Notes under the pieces: model-generated
Told to the model about the DNA's origin: nothing
Database searches by the model: none
The model's input: only the letters and a program-made list of their open reading frames with translations
Translations under genes and position numbers: made by a program
Part shown: positions 1-10,446 of the stretch, piece by piece
How positions within the stretch are numbered: the first letter of the stretch is position 1
How the letters are laid out: every line of letters starts with the position of its first letter
Assembly (NCBI GenBank): GCA_023266355.1
Contig: JAHFQM010000004.1
Location: 186,001-250,000, forward strand
DNA: 64,000 bases
Reading direction: 5' to 3'
Origin: Aquabacterium sp.
GTDB taxonomy: Bacteria; Pseudomonadota; Gammaproteobacteria; Burkholderiales; Burkholderiaceae_C

Positions 1-1
1 G

Positions 2-961
2 CTGCTGACCGCGCTGCGCAGCAGCCGGCCTGATGCCTTCGGTCACGCCATCCACACCATGGCCCTGACCGGCGCCATGTACATGCACGCCGGCAGCGAC
101 CGCTACGAAATGCGCCTGGCCCTGCTGGCCGGATTGGTGCACGACATCGGCGAGCTGTACGTCAACCCCGACCTGCTGGACCCCAGCCACGCGCTCACCC
201 CGGCCGGCTTTCGCCACGTGGTGATCCACCCCCGCATCGGCGAGATGCTGCTGACGCGCCTGACCGACCACCCCGTGGCGCTGTCCCGGGCCGTGGGCGA
301 ACACCACGAGCGTGGCAACGGCATGGGCTACCCGCTGCGCGCCCGCCACCTGTCCTGGCTGGGCTGCCGCCTCAGCGCCATGGAAACACTGGCCGGCGTG
401 CTCGGCAGCGCACACGACGACGCCTGGGAACACGGCAGCCTGGCCTTGCGCCTGATCCCCGGCGAGTTCGACCCGATCGCGATCGCCTTCACCAGCCAGA
501 TCGCCCGCCGCATGCGTGGCCAGACGCCCCCCAGCACCGCGGTCGATGCCACCGCCGTCTGGGAACGCAGCCAGCAACTGGCCCAGCACATCGCGGGCTG
601 CACGCACACGGCAGAGCGCCTGGCCCAGGCCAGCGCACCGGGCCGCGTGCAAGACAACGCCCAGCTGGCCGCCACGCTGCTGGCCCAGCTGACGCAAGCC
701 GGCCACGAACTGGGCGTGTGGGCACCGCGCGAACTCATCGGCCAGGAGCTCACCGAACTGCACGTGGCCAACCAGGAAATCCAGTTCCGCCTGCGCGCCA
801 TCCAGCGCATCACCACCTGGCTGGACGTGGGGCTCCAAGCCCATGAAGAAGCCGCCCTGGCGCAACTGTGGCCCGACACCGACCCGCAGATCAACGCGGT
901 CATGACCCCCGAGGCCGCTGCAACGCCCCCGGAGGCCAGCCCCGCCCACGCGTTCTCCTGA
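2..961 (+). CDS. HD-GYP-like domain protein, 5' end outside the window
   Basis: The reading frame is open from the first bases, so the N-terminus lies upstream and 319 residues are visible. An HD dyad inside HDIGELYV is encoded near nt 140, and an HHE...GYP element (HHERGNGMGYP) near nt 302. Together these are the hallmark of HD-GYP domains, which hydrolyse cyclic di-GMP. Two hallmark positions differ: the Lys after HDIG is Glu, and the Asp of HHExxDGxGYP is Asn. Activity is therefore uncertain, and the protein may be a degenerate signalling domain. The C-terminal half is helical, with no membrane segment or second domain I recognise. It reads toward rpoH but ends about 70 nt before the rpoH promoter. 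Confidence 0.75.
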   Translation: MLTALRSSRPDAFGHAIHTMALTGAMYMHAGSDRYEMRLALLAGLVHDIGELYVNPDLLDPSHALTPAGFRHVVIHPRIGEMLLTRLTDHPVALSRAVGEHHERGNGMGYPLRARHLSWLGCRLSAMETLAGVLGSAHDDAWEHGSLALRLIPGEFDPIAIAFTSQIARRMRGQTPPSTAVDATAVWERSQQLAQHIAGCTHTAERLAQASAPGRVQDNAQLAATLLAQLTQAGHELGVWAPRELIGQELTELHVANQEIQFRLRAIQRITTWLDVGLQAHEEAALAQLWPDTDPQINAVMTPEAAATPPEASPAHAFS

Positions 962-1030
962 GCCAAGCACCTCCGACTTCCAGTCGCTGCCACGCGAAAA
1001 GCCGCTCCGCCAAAGGGGAACTTTTTCGCC

Positions 1031-1057
1031 TTAGCACTCTCTGAACAGGAGTGCTAA
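1031..1057 (+). promoter_or_regulatory. CIRCE operator (HrcA binding site)
   Basis: The left arm TTAGCACTC (1031-1039) and the right arm GAGTGCTAA (1049-1057) are perfect inverted repeats with exactly 9 bp between them, the canonical CIRCE architecture. HrcA binds CIRCE and represses heat-shock genes until it is titrated by unfolded protein through GroEL. Here the operator covers the -35 and touches the -10 of rpoH, placing the heat-shock sigma factor itself under HrcA. Confidence 0.93.
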
Positions 1058-1060
1058 TAT
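1031..1060 (+). promoter_or_regulatory. Likely sigma-70 promoter of rpoH
   Basis: TTAGCA at 1031-1036 and TAATAT at 1055-1060 are separated by 18 bp. Transcription would start near 1067. That excludes the ATG at 1059 as a start codon and favours the ATG at 1092. The promoter coincides with the CIRCE element. This is inferred from consensus matching only. Confidence 0.55.
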
Positions 1061-1091
1061 GCATTGGAAGGACCCCAGAAGGAGCCCCTTG

Positions 1092-2021
1092 ATGAACATG
1101 TCGAACGCCGTCATCCCCCGTGATCCGTGGACCGTGGTGCCCTCGCTGGGCAACTTGGACGCGTACATCCGCTCGGTGCAGGCCATCCCTCTGCTGGAAG
1201 CCGCCGAGGAGCAAAGCCTCGCCCGCCAGCTGCGCGACCAGAACGACCTGCAGGCCGCCTCGCGCCTGGTGATGTCCCACCTGCGCCTGGTGGTGTCCAT
1301 CTCGCGCCAGTACATGGGCTACGGCCTGCCGCAGGGCGACCTGATCCAGGAAGGCAACGTCGGCCTGATGAAAGCCGTCAAGCGTTTCGACCCCGACCAG
1401 GGCGTGCGCCTGGTGAGCTACGCCATGCACTGGATCAAGGCCGAGATCCACGAGTACATCCTCAAGAACTGGCGCATGGTCAAGGTGGCCACCACCAAGG
1501 CCCAGCGCAAGCTCTTCTTCAACCTGCGCTCGCTCAAGCACCAGTACAAGGGCGAGGCCGCCGAGGCCCATGAGGCCCACCTGGGCCGCGCCGGCCTGTC
1601 CGAGGCCGACATCCACCGCGTGGCCACCGAGTTGAACGTGCGGCCGGAAGACGTCATCGAGATGGAAACGCGCATGGCCGGCGGCGACGTGGCCCTGGAA
1701 GCGCAAGCCGACGACGACCACGACGCCCCGATGGCACCGGTGGCCTACCTGGCCGACGACCAGCACGAGCCCACGCGCATGATCGAGGCGACCCACCGCG
1801 ACTGGCTGGCCAGCGATGGCATCCAGCATGCCCTGGACAGCCTGGACGAACGCAGCCGCCGCATCGTGGAAGAGCGCTGGCTGAAGGTCAACGACGATGG
1901 CTCGGGCGGCATGACGCTGCACGACCTGGCCGCCGTCTATGGCGTCAGCGCCGAACGCATCCGCCAGATCGAGGCCGCCGCCATGAAGAAGATGCGCAAG
2001 GCCTTGACCGAAACCGCCTGA
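1092..2021 (+). CDS. rpoH: RNA polymerase heat-shock sigma factor sigma-32
   Basis: The 309-residue product directs RNA polymerase to heat-shock promoters. Region 2 is evident (GDLIQEGNVGLMKAV, FDPDQGVRLVSYAMHWIKAEI) and is followed by the RpoH box QRKLFFNLR, which distinguishes sigma-32 from other sigma-70 members. Region 4 forms the C-terminal helix-turn-helix (LHDLAAVYGVSAERIRQIE). I start at ATG 1092 because AAGGAG at 1079-1084 lies 7 nt upstream. The earlier in-frame ATG at 1059 overlaps the predicted -10 box. The gene stands alone, with a terminator after it and CIRCE before it. Expression is therefore probably controlled by HrcA as well as by the usual RNA thermometer and chaperone feedback, which I cannot see directly. 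Confidence 0.97.
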   Translation: MNMSNAVIPRDPWTVVPSLGNLDAYIRSVQAIPLLEAAEEQSLARQLRDQNDLQAASRLVMSHLRLVVSISRQYMGYGLPQGDLIQEGNVGLMKAVKRFDPDQGVRLVSYAMHWIKAEIHEYILKNWRMVKVATTKAQRKLFFNLRSLKHQYKGEAAEAHEAHLGRAGLSEADIHRVATELNVRPEDVIEMETRMAGGDVALEAQADDDHDAPMAPVAYLADDQHEPTRMIEATHRDWLASDGIQHALDSLDERSRRIVEERWLKVNDDGSGGMTLHDLAAVYGVSAERIRQIEAAAMKKMRKALTETA

Positions 2022-2072
2022 GGCTGAGGCGCCCTCACGCGCTCTCAAGCGCCACCCGCCCCTTGCGCCACG

Positions 2073-2106
2073 AACACCGCCCCGGCCCAGGCCGCGGCGG
2101 TGTTTT

Positions 2107-2107
<1 letters not shown>
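2073..2107 (+). terminator. Rho-independent terminator of rpoH
   Basis: AACACCGCC (2073-2081) pairs with GGCGGTGTT (2096-2104), and a T run reaches 2107. The T run touches the stop codon of the convergent pgi gene. Confidence 0.75.
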
Positions 2108-3779
<1,672 letters not shown>

Positions 3780-3783
<4 letters not shown>

Positions 3784-4745
3784 GCCGAAGCCGGTGCGGC
3801 AAGCTGCGCGTCGATCAGCGCGTCCAGCTTGGCCGCATCGGCCGCGAACAGGCGGATGCCCTCGGCCAGCTTCTCGGTGGCCATGGCGTCTTCGTTGAGC
3901 TGGTAGCGGAAGTCGGCTTCGCTCAGCGGGGCTTCGGGCGCCTCGGTCGAAGTCGGCGGTGTCAGCAGGCGAGGCAAGGCCGCATCGGACGCCTGCAGTT
4001 GCGCCAGCAGCTCGGGGCTGATGGTCAGCAGGTCGCAACCCGCCAGGGCGGTGATCTGGCCCACGTTGCGGAAGCTCGCGCCCATCACCTCGGTGCGCAC
4101 GCCATGCTGTTTGTAATAGCGCCAGATGCGCGCCACCGACTGCACGCCGGGGTCGTTCTCACCGGCGCGCGCGGCCTCGTCCCACTGGGCGCCGGCCGAC
4201 TTCTTGTGCCAGTCGTAGATGCGGCCCACGAAGGGCGAAATGAGCTGCACGCCGGCATCGGCACAGGCGCGTGCCTGGGCGAAGGCGAACAGCAAGGTCA
4301 GGTTGGTGTGGATGCCCTCGGCCTCCAGCACGCGGGCGGCCTGGATGCCCTCCCAGGTGGCCGCGACCTTGATCAGCACGCGCGAACGCGGCACACCCGC
4401 GGCCTCGTACAGGCCCATGATGTGGCGGGCGCGCACCAGCGTGGCGGCGGTGTCGAAGCTCAGGCGGGCATCGACCTCGGTGGAGACCCGCCCCGGCACG
4501 ACCTTCAAGATTTCCAGGCCGAAGCGCACCAGCACCTCGTCAACGATGTCGGCGTGCGCCGCGCCGCGGTGGGCCGCCACGGTGTCGGCCAGCAGGGGCG
4601 CGTACTCGGGCTTTTGCACCGCCTTGAGGATGAGCGACGGGTTGGTCGTGGCATCTTGCGGGGCGAACTGGGCCATCAGCCGGAAGTCGCCGGTGTCGGC
4701 CACCACGGTGGTGTGGGCCTTGAGCTGCGCGAGTTGGGACGTCAT
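3780..4745 (-). CDS. tal: Transaldolase
   Basis: The 321-residue enzyme of the non-oxidative pentose phosphate pathway transfers a dihydroxyacetone unit between sugar phosphates. DATTNPSLI (residues 31-39) is the first family signature. The Schiff-base lysine is about Lys126 in [12 protein letters not shown]. Length and C-terminus fit the TalB-type subfamily. It is the first gene of tal-pgi and diverges from zwf across only 60 bp, so all three enzymes around glucose-6-phosphate are probably co-controlled from one small intergenic region. A much longer open frame extends upstream through zwf, but it is antisense shadow. Confidence 0.96.
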
Positions 4746-4805
4746 GTCAGGAAAAAGCGGTTTGATCCTTCGATTTTGAAGCCAAAACGATGACACAGTG
4801 ACGGA

Positions 4806-6284
4806 ATGTCCTTCGACCTCGTTCTCTTTGGCGGCACCGGCGACCTCACCTGGCGCAAGCTCATGCCCGCCCTCTTCCAGGCCTGGCGCCACGGCAAGCT
4901 GCCGGCCGACGGGCGCATCCTGGCCGTGGCCCGCGACGAGCAGACCGACGACAGCTACCGCGCCTGGCTGCACGAACGCCTGCAGGCGGCTGAGAGTGCC
5001 AAGCGCCCCAGCGACGAGGAATACGCCCAGTTCGCGCAACGCGTGCGCTACCTGCGCATGGACCTCTCCCAGCCCGCCGACTACACCCGCCTGAGCGCCT
5101 GGCTGAACACCCGCGACGGCGGCCCGCCCGCCGACACCGTGGTCATGTACCTGGCCACCAGCCCCCACCTGTTCCCGATGATTTGCGAGCAGCTGGGCGC
5201 CAGCGGGCTCAATGGCGAGCGCGTGCGCGTGGTGCTGGAAAAGCCCCTGGGCCACGACCTGGCCAGCGCGCAGGCCATCAACCGCGCGGTGGGCGCCGTC
5301 TTCAGCGAGCGCCAGGCCCTGCGCATCGACCACTACCTGGGCAAGCCCTCGGTGCAGAACCTGATGGCGCTGCGCTTCGGCAACGCCCTGTTCGAGCCGC
5401 TGTGGCGTCGCGAGAGCATCGCCAACATCCAGATCACCCTGGCCGAGTGCCTCGGCGTGGGCACGCGTGGCGACTTCTATGACCGCACCGGCGCCCTGCG
5501 CGACATGGTGCAGAACCACGCGCTGCAGCTGCTGACCATGATCGCCATGGAGCCGCCCTCGAGTGCCGATGCCGACGCCATCCGCGACGAGAAGCTCAAG
5601 GTGCTGCGCTCGCTCAAACCCTTCGATGCGGCCTCCGTGGCGCGCGACGTGGTGCGCGGCCAGTACCGCGCCGGCACCGTGCAAGGCGCCGCCGTCAAGG
5701 GCTACCTGGACGAAGACAAGGTGCCGGCCAGCAGCCAGACCGAAACCTTCGTGGCCTTGCGCTGCGAGGTGCAGAACTGGCGCTGGGCCGGTGTGCCCTT
5801 CTACCTGCGCACCGGCAAACGCATGGGCCAGTACCAGGCCGAGATCGTCGTGAGCTTCCGCCCGACACCGCACACCATCTTCCCCGGCGCACAGCAGCCC
5901 AATCAGTTGGTGATCCGCCTGCAGCCGGAAGACGGTCTGGAGCTGCGCCTGATGGCCGCACAAGGTGGTTTGAACGCCGCGGGCGCGGGCGCGGTGCAGG
6001 AGGCCCTGACCCCCGTGTCTCTGGACCTGGATTTCCACAAGGCTTTCGCCAGCGAGCGCGTGGGCGCCTACGAGCGCATGCTGCTCGACGCCCTGGCCGG
6101 CAGGCTCAACCTCTTCGTGCGTTCCGACGAACAAGAGCAGGCCTGGCGCTGGGTGGAACCCATCCTGCAAGCCTGGCGGGACGACCCGGCGGGCCCCCGC
6201 CCCTACGCGGCAGGCACCTGGGGCCCGGCCGCGGCCAGCGCCCTGGTGGCGCGCGACGGCTTCGCCTGGGCTGAGGAGGCCTGA
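4806..6284 (+). CDS. zwf: Glucose-6-phosphate 1-dehydrogenase
   Basis: The 492-residue enzyme oxidises glucose-6-phosphate to 6-phosphogluconolactone with NAD(P)+, opening the oxidative pentose phosphate and Entner-Doudoroff routes. The N-terminal Rossmann loop GGTGDL lies at residues 9-14, EKPLGHDL at 145-152 and the active-site signature RIDHYLGK at 173-180, the Lys and His of which are catalytic. Length is typical. The Shine-Dalgarno sequence is weak (ACGGA just before the ATG). It is divergent from tal-pgi and convergent with mlaB, with only 12 bp before the mlaB stop codon. Confidence 0.97.
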   Translation: MSFDLVLFGGTGDLTWRKLMPALFQAWRHGKLPADGRILAVARDEQTDDSYRAWLHERLQAAESAKRPSDEEYAQFAQRVRYLRMDLSQPADYTRLSAWLNTRDGGPPADTVVMYLATSPHLFPMICEQLGASGLNGERVRVVLEKPLGHDLASAQAINRAVGAVFSERQALRIDHYLGKPSVQNLMALRFGNALFEPLWRRESIANIQITLAECLGVGTRGDFYDRTGALRDMVQNHALQLLTMIAMEPPSSADADAIRDEKLKVLRSLKPFDAASVARDVVRGQYRAGTVQGAAVKGYLDEDKVPASSQTETFVALRCEVQNWRWAGVPFYLRTGKRMGQYQAEIVVSFRPTPHTIFPGAQQPNQLVIRLQPEDGLELRLMAAQGGLNAAGAGAVQEALTPVSLDLDFHKAFASERVGAYERMLLDALAGRLNLFVRSDEQEQAWRWVEPILQAWRDDPAGPRPYAAGTWGPAAASALVARDGFAWAEEA

Positions 6285-6296
6285 GGCTTCCTCGGG

Positions 6297-6584
6297 TCAG
6301 GCCGACTGCAGCAAGCCGTCCACGCCGTACAGGCGGGCCAGCTCGGTGAGCTGCGGGGGCAGCGAGCGCACCGAAAATGCGCGGCCCTTGGCACGCGCCA
6401 TGCGCTGGCACTCCAGCAACACCGCCAGCGCGCTGGAGTCGAACTGGCGCAGGTCCGAGCCATCGACCGTGAGCATGGCGGCCTCCGAGCCCCCGGCCGC
6501 GGCCGCCTGGTGCAGCGTCTGCGTGAACAGGCTGAGCACGTGCGGCACCTCCGCGTGCGTGATGACCGAGGGCAGCAGCAGCAT
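6297..6584 (-). CDS. mlaB: STAS-domain protein MlaB
   Basis: The 95-residue STAS-domain protein resembles MlaB, the small cytoplasmic subunit that binds MlaF and supports assembly and activity of the inner-membrane MlaFEDB phospholipid transporter. The core TVDGSDLRQFDSSALAVLLE is the STAS pattern with the conserved Ser pair. Its ATG shares one base with the mlaC stop codon (TGATG), which implies translational coupling. It is the last gene of the mla operon. Confidence 0.85.
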   Translation of the reverse strand: MLLLPSVITHAEVPHVLSLFTQTLHQAAAAGGSEAAMLTVDGSDLRQFDSSALAVLLECQRMARAKGRAFSVRSLPPQLTELARLYGVDGLLQSA

Positions 6585-7258
6585 CAGCCAGCCACCTTCT
6601 TGGCGGCGAGCTGCTTGTTGCGCTCGACCAGCTTGCCGATCAGGCCATCCACGCCCGAAGCGGTGACTTCCTGCGCGAAGCTGCTCTGGTAGGTCTGCAC
6701 CAGCCAGGCGCCCAGCACGTTGACGTCGTAGATCTTCCAGCCGCCATCGACCTTCTCCAGGCGGTAGTCCAGCTGGATGGTGTCGCCCTTGTTGCGCACC
6801 AGCGTGCGCACGACCACCTCGGTGTCCTCCGGGCGGCTGCGCATGGGCTTGTACTCGATGGTCTGGTCCTTGATCTGGGCGGCCGCACCGGCGTAGGTGT
6901 AGACCAGCAAGATCTTGAACTCTTCCTGCAGGCGCTTTTGCTGCTCGGGCGTGGCCTGGCGCCAGCTGCGGCCCACGGCGGTGGCCGTCATGCGCTGCAG
7001 GTTGACGTTGGGCATGATCTTGCTGTCCACCATGGCCTGGACCTTGCGCAGGTCGCCCTGCTGGATCGCCTTGTCGGACTTGACGGTGGCAAACACCTCG
7101 TCGGTGATGGACTTGATGAAAGCGTCAGGCGCCAGGGCGGTGGTGGCGTCGGCGGCTGCAGCGGTCTGGGCAGACAGCGCGCTCAGCGGCACGGCCACAC
7201 CCAGGGTGAGGGCGCTGGCCAGCACCGATTGCTGCAAAACGTGGCGGAAATTGTGCAT
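6584..7258 (-). CDS. mlaC: Phospholipid-binding periplasmic protein MlaC
   Basis: The 224-residue protein of the MlaC/Ttg2D family shuttles phospholipid across the periplasm between the outer-membrane MlaA complex and the inner-membrane MlaFEDB complex. A Sec signal peptide covers about residues 1-36 and ends in alanines. The mature part carries family features such as AVGRSWRQATPEQQKRLQEEF and LVRNKGDTIQLDYRL...GGWKIYDVNVLG. AAGGAGCTC sits just upstream of the ATG. A 150-bp gap separates it from mlaA, the largest gap in the operon, and I find no convincing promoter in it. Confidence 0.93.
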   Translation of the reverse strand: MHNFRHVLQQSVLASALTLGVAVPLSALSAQTAAAADATTALAPDAFIKSITDEVFATVKSDKAIQQGDLRKVQAMVDSKIMPNVNLQRMTATAVGRSWRQATPEQQKRLQEEFKILLVYTYAGAAAQIKDQTIEYKPMRSRPEDTEVVVRTLVRNKGDTIQLDYRLEKVDGGWKIYDVNVLGAWLVQTYQSSFAQEVTASGVDGLIGKLVERNKQLAAKKVAG

Positions 7259-7408
7259 GGAGAGCTCCTTGAGTGTAGCGGCCGTCCCTCGCTCAACGCG
7301 CGAGCGGGCCGTCTGGACGACAAACCCTTGCCTGGGCAGTGATCTGGGCCACAGTATGCCTCGGCCACCGCAAGTTTGCTGCGGTGCCGCACACGGGCCA
7401 CGTCGGGC

Positions 7409-8308
7409 TCAGGGCTTGGCGGGCGCGGACGCGGGTGTGGACGGGGCTGGCGCAGGTGCCGAGGCAGCGGACGACGTTGCGGCTGAGGTTGTGCCCGAAG
7501 TCGTGGCCGAAGTTGTGGCCTCTGCGCTGGCCGATGCGGCCGCAGCCGCAGGGGGAACGTCCTCGGGGTCGTCCGAAGGGTCGTCCAAAGGCTCATCCTC
7601 GTCCGGCGGGTTGCCCTCGTAGATCAGGTTCTGGCGGCGCTGCAGGTAGGCGTCGCGGGTGAAGGCGTATTTGTCCAGGGCGACGTCGTCCAGCAAGCCC
7701 GTGGCGTCGAGCAAACCGGCGCGCACGCTGATCAACTGCAGACCGGCCAGGCCGAAGGTGAGGGCATCGGTGTCGCCAAAGGTGGAAGCCGAAAAGTAAA
7801 GATCTCCCGGGATGCTGACCGAGTCACGCAGCGTCGAAGGGCCGAGCACCGGCCAGACGATGTAGGCGCCCGGCTTGACGCCCCAGACACCCAGGGTCTG
7901 CCCGAAGTCCTCGTTCGGACGGTCCAGGCGCATGGGCGTGGCCCAGTCCACCAGACCGCCGAGGCCCAGCGTCGTGTTGATGGTCACGCGCATCACCGAG
8001 ACCGTGCCATCGCGGAAACGCCCCTGCAGGAACAGGTTGACGGTGGACCAGACGTCACGGACGTTGTTGAAGACGTTGCGCAGGCTGTTGCGCACCGGCT
8101 CGGGCGTGACCTCGTTGTAGCCCGTGGCCACCGGGCGCAGCACGTTGGCGTCCAGCGATTCGTTGAAGGCGAAGACCTGGCGGTTCCAGGACTCGATCGG
8201 GTCCGGGTGCTGGCGGGTCGCACAGCCCTGCAAGGTGGCCGCAAGCAGCACCGCAGCCCCCAGCGTGGCCACGCGGCGCAGACGGGATGTTGAAGCGACA
8301 GGCATCAT
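7409..8308 (-). CDS. mlaA: Outer-membrane lipoprotein MlaA (VacJ)
   Basis: The 299-residue lipoprotein extracts surface-exposed phospholipid from the outer membrane and hands it to MlaC. The signal peptide ends at the lipobox LQGC (Cys29). The VacJ core follows (DPIESWNRQVFAFNESLD, FLQGRFRDGTVSVMR, NEDFGQTLGVWG). After about residue 240 the protein becomes acidic and then an Ala/Ser/Thr/Pro-rich tail of roughly 55 residues that the usual family member lacks. Its ATG overlaps the mlaD stop by 4 nt. Having mlaA inside the mlaFED-CB operon, rather than elsewhere as in E. coli, is common in betaproteobacteria. Confidence 0.94.
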   Translation of the reverse strand: MMPVASTSRLRRVATLGAAVLLAATLQGCATRQHPDPIESWNRQVFAFNESLDANVLRPVATGYNEVTPEPVRNSLRNVFNNVRDVWSTVNLFLQGRFRDGTVSVMRVTINTTLGLGGLVDWATPMRLDRPNEDFGQTLGVWGVKPGAYIVWPVLGPSTLRDSVSIPGDLYFSASTFGDTDALTFGLAGLQLISVRAGLLDATGLLDDVALDKYAFTRDAYLQRRQNLIYEGNPPDEDEPLDDPSDDPEDVPPAAAAASASAEATTSATTSGTTSAATSSAASAPAPAPSTPASAPAKP

Positions 8309-8787
8309 TTGCTGGCCCCCTTGGCGCCAGTGTCGTCTGCCGCCTTGCTGAAGAGGAACTGCGAAATCAGGTTTTCGAGCACGATGGCCGATTGCGTGGA
8401 CTTGATGGTGTCGCCCTGGGCCAGGTTGGTTTCGCCATAGCCCGGCTCCAGGCCGATGTATTGCTCGCCCAGCAGGCCCGAGGTGAGGATCTTGGCCGAA
8501 GTGTCTTTCGGGAAGACCACGTCCTTGTTGAGCTTGAGTTCGACCTGGGCCTGGTAGCCCTTGGTGTCGAAGGTGATGTTGCCCACACGGCCCACGACCA
8601 CGCCGGCGCTGCGCACCGCGGCCTTGGGCTTGAGCCCGCCGATGTTGTCGAAGCGGGCCACCACGGTGTAGCCCTGGTCGAAATTGAGGGTCAGCAGGTT
8701 GCCGGCCTTCAGCGCCAGGAACAGGATGGCGGCGCCACCCAAGAGCACGAACAGGCCCACCCAGACGTCATGTTTCCATTTTTGCAT
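8305..8787 (-). CDS. mlaD: MCE-domain protein MlaD
   Basis: The 160-residue protein has a single N-terminal membrane anchor (about residues 8-27, VGLFVLLGGAAILFLALKAG) and one MCE domain (YTVVARFDNIGGLKPKAAVRSAGVVVGRV). MlaD forms the periplasmic hexameric ring of the MlaFEDB transporter through which lipid passes. Length is normal for a one-MCE protein. It lies 27 bp after mlaE and overlaps mlaA by 4 nt. Confidence 0.95.
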   Translation of the reverse strand: MQKWKHDVWVGLFVLLGGAAILFLALKAGNLLTLNFDQGYTVVARFDNIGGLKPKAAVRSAGVVVGRVGNITFDTKGYQAQVELKLNKDVVFPKDTSAKILTSGLLGEQYIGLEPGYGETNLAQGDTIKSTQSAIVLENLISQFLFSKAADDTGAKGASK

Positions 8788-8814
8788 CGTTGTTCTTTCC
8801 AGTTGGCCAGGTTC

Positions 8815-9600
8815 TCAGATCGAGAACATCATGGCCGTCAGCACGAAATCCAGGCCGAGCACGGCCAGCGAGGCCATCACGACGGTGCGGGTGGTGGCCA
8901 GCGAGACGCCCTCGGGCGTGGGCTGGCACTCGTGGCCTTGCAGCAGGGCCACGAAGGTGACCGTCAGGCCGAACACCAGGCTTTTGAGGATGCCGTTGCC
9001 CACGTCGGCAAAGACCTCCACCCCGCCCTGCATCTGCGACCAGAAGGCGCCCGGGTCCACCCCGATCATGACAACGCCGACCAACCAGCCGCCCATGATG
9101 CCCACCGCGGAAAACACCGCGGCCAGCAAAGGCATGGCGATGACGCCGCCCCAGAAGCGCGGCGCCAGCACGCGGGCGATCGGGTCCACGCCCATCATTT
9201 CCATGGCGGCGAGTTGCTCGCCCGCCTTCATCAGGCCGATGCCGGCGGTCAGGGCCGTGCCGGCGCGCCCCGCGAACAGCAGCGCGGCCACCACCGGCCC
9301 GAGCTCGCGCACCAGGGACAGCGCGACCATCAGGCCCAGGGCCTCGCTGGAGCCGTAGCGCTGCAGGATGTAGTAGCCCTGCAGGCCCAGCACGAAGCCC
9401 ACGAACAAGCCGGACACCATGATGATGGCCAGCGAGTAATTGCCCAGGAAGAAGATCTGCTCGGTCAGCAGGTGCGGGCGGCGCAGGGTTGTGCCCAGCA
9501 AGCCCAGCAGCCGCACGAACAGGCGCGCGGCGTAGCCCAGGTCGGCCAGCTTGCTGCGCACGGCAAAACCGACGTTGGCGGGGTTGAGCCACTGCATCAT
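8815..9600 (-). CDS. mlaE: MlaE inner-membrane permease
   Basis: The 261-residue protein has about five or six membrane helices and carries the MlaE-family (DUF140) signature: VRELGPVVAALLFAGRAGTALTAGIGLMKAGEQLAAMEMMGVDP. It is the transmembrane subunit of the MlaFEDB phospholipid transporter. The start codon overlaps the mlaF stop by 4 nt, so ATPase and permease are coupled. Function follows from the family and from the complete operon. Confidence 0.95.
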   Translation of the reverse strand: MMQWLNPANVGFAVRSKLADLGYAARLFVRLLGLLGTTLRRPHLLTEQIFFLGNYSLAIIMVSGLFVGFVLGLQGYYILQRYGSSEALGLMVALSLVRELGPVVAALLFAGRAGTALTAGIGLMKAGEQLAAMEMMGVDPIARVLAPRFWGGVIAMPLLAAVFSAVGIMGGWLVGVVMIGVDPGAFWSQMQGGVEVFADVGNGILKSLVFGLTVTFVALLQGHECQPTPEGVSLATTRTVVMASLAVLGLDFVLTAMMFSI

Positions 9601-10445
9601 CCGCGCACTCCGAAATCGTGTCCGGCATCGACGGCCGGATGGTGGAAACGCACCGGGCCGTCGGGCTCGGCGTGCACGAACTGCTTGACCAAGGGGTCTT
9701 CGCTGGCACGCATCTCGTCGGGCGTGCCTTGGGCCACGATGCGGCCATTGGCCAGCAGCACGACGTGGTCGGCGATGACGAAGGTCTCGTGCACATCGTG
9801 CGACACAATGACCGTGGTCAGGCCCATGGTGTCGTTGAGTTCGCGGATGAGCCGCGCCGCCACGCCCATGGAGATGGGGTCCAGGCCGGCGAAAGGCTCG
9901 TCGTAGAGCATCAATTCAGGGTCCAGCGCCATGGCACGGGCCAGCGCCACGCGCCGCGCCATGCCGCCGGACACCTGGCTGGGCATGAGGTCGCGCGCAC
10001 CGCGCAAACCCACGGCGTTGAGCTTCATGAGCACGAGGTCGCGCAGGATGGCTTCGGGCAGGCGGGTGTGCTCGCGCAGCGGGAAGGCCACGTTCTCGAA
10101 CACGGTGAGGTCGGTGAACAGCGCGCCCTGCTGGAACAGCATGCCCATGCGCCGGCGCATGGCCATCAGGCCCTCGGCATCGAGCGCGGCCATGTCCTGG
10201 CCATCGATCAGCACCTGCCCCGTCATGGGCAGGATCTGCCGACCGATGAGGCGCAGCACCGTGGTCTTGCCCCCACCCGAGGTGCCCATCAGGGCCACGA
10301 CCTTGCCGCGCGGCACGGTCAGGCTGATGTCTTCCAGGATGACGCGCTGGCCATAGCCGCAGGTCACCGAACGGAGTTCGATGAAGGGGCGGCTGGCATC
10401 GCCAGGGGCGTTGGGCGACACGGAAACAGAAGGTGACATGGCCAT
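9597..10445 (-). CDS. mlaF: MlaF ABC-transporter ATPase
   Basis: The 282-residue nucleotide-binding subunit energises the Mla phospholipid transporter. It has Walker A GTSGGGKT (54-61), the ABC signature VSGGMARR (158-165, the usual VSGGQ replaced by VSGGM as is typical of Mkl/MlaF proteins), Walker B LMLYDEP (178-184) and the H-loop VSHDVHE. It is the first gene of mlaFEDACB. The ATG lies just after the U tract of the gltD terminator with no ordinary Shine-Dalgarno. A second ATG two codons on and later GTG codons are alternatives, since the ABC fold only begins around residue 21. Confidence 0.94.
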   Translation of the reverse strand: MAMSPSVSVSPNAPGDASRPFIELRSVTCGYGQRVILEDISLTVPRGKVVALMGTSGGGKTTVLRLIGRQILPMTGQVLIDGQDMAALDAEGLMAMRRRMGMLFQQGALFTDLTVFENVAFPLREHTRLPEAILRDLVLMKLNAVGLRGARDLMPSQVSGGMARRVALARAMALDPELMLYDEPFAGLDPISMGVAARLIRELNDTMGLTTVIVSHDVHETFVIADHVVLLANGRIVAQGTPDEMRASEDPLVKQFVHAEPDGPVRFHHPAVDAGHDFGVRG

Positions 10446-10446
10446 G

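Noticed and set aside
1059..1091. Longer rpoH beginning at ATG 1059
   Set aside because: The ATG lies within the predicted -10 box and CIRCE region, while ATG 1092 has AAGGAG at ideal spacing.
4746..4805. HexR-type operator between tal and zwf
   Set aside because: The 60-bp divergent gap contains only a short CTTC...GAAG inverted repeat and no match to the TGTA-type HexR palindrome.
4746..6170. Upstream extension of the tal reading frame
   Set aside because: It runs antisense through zwf. The transaldolase N-terminus is complete from ATG 4745.
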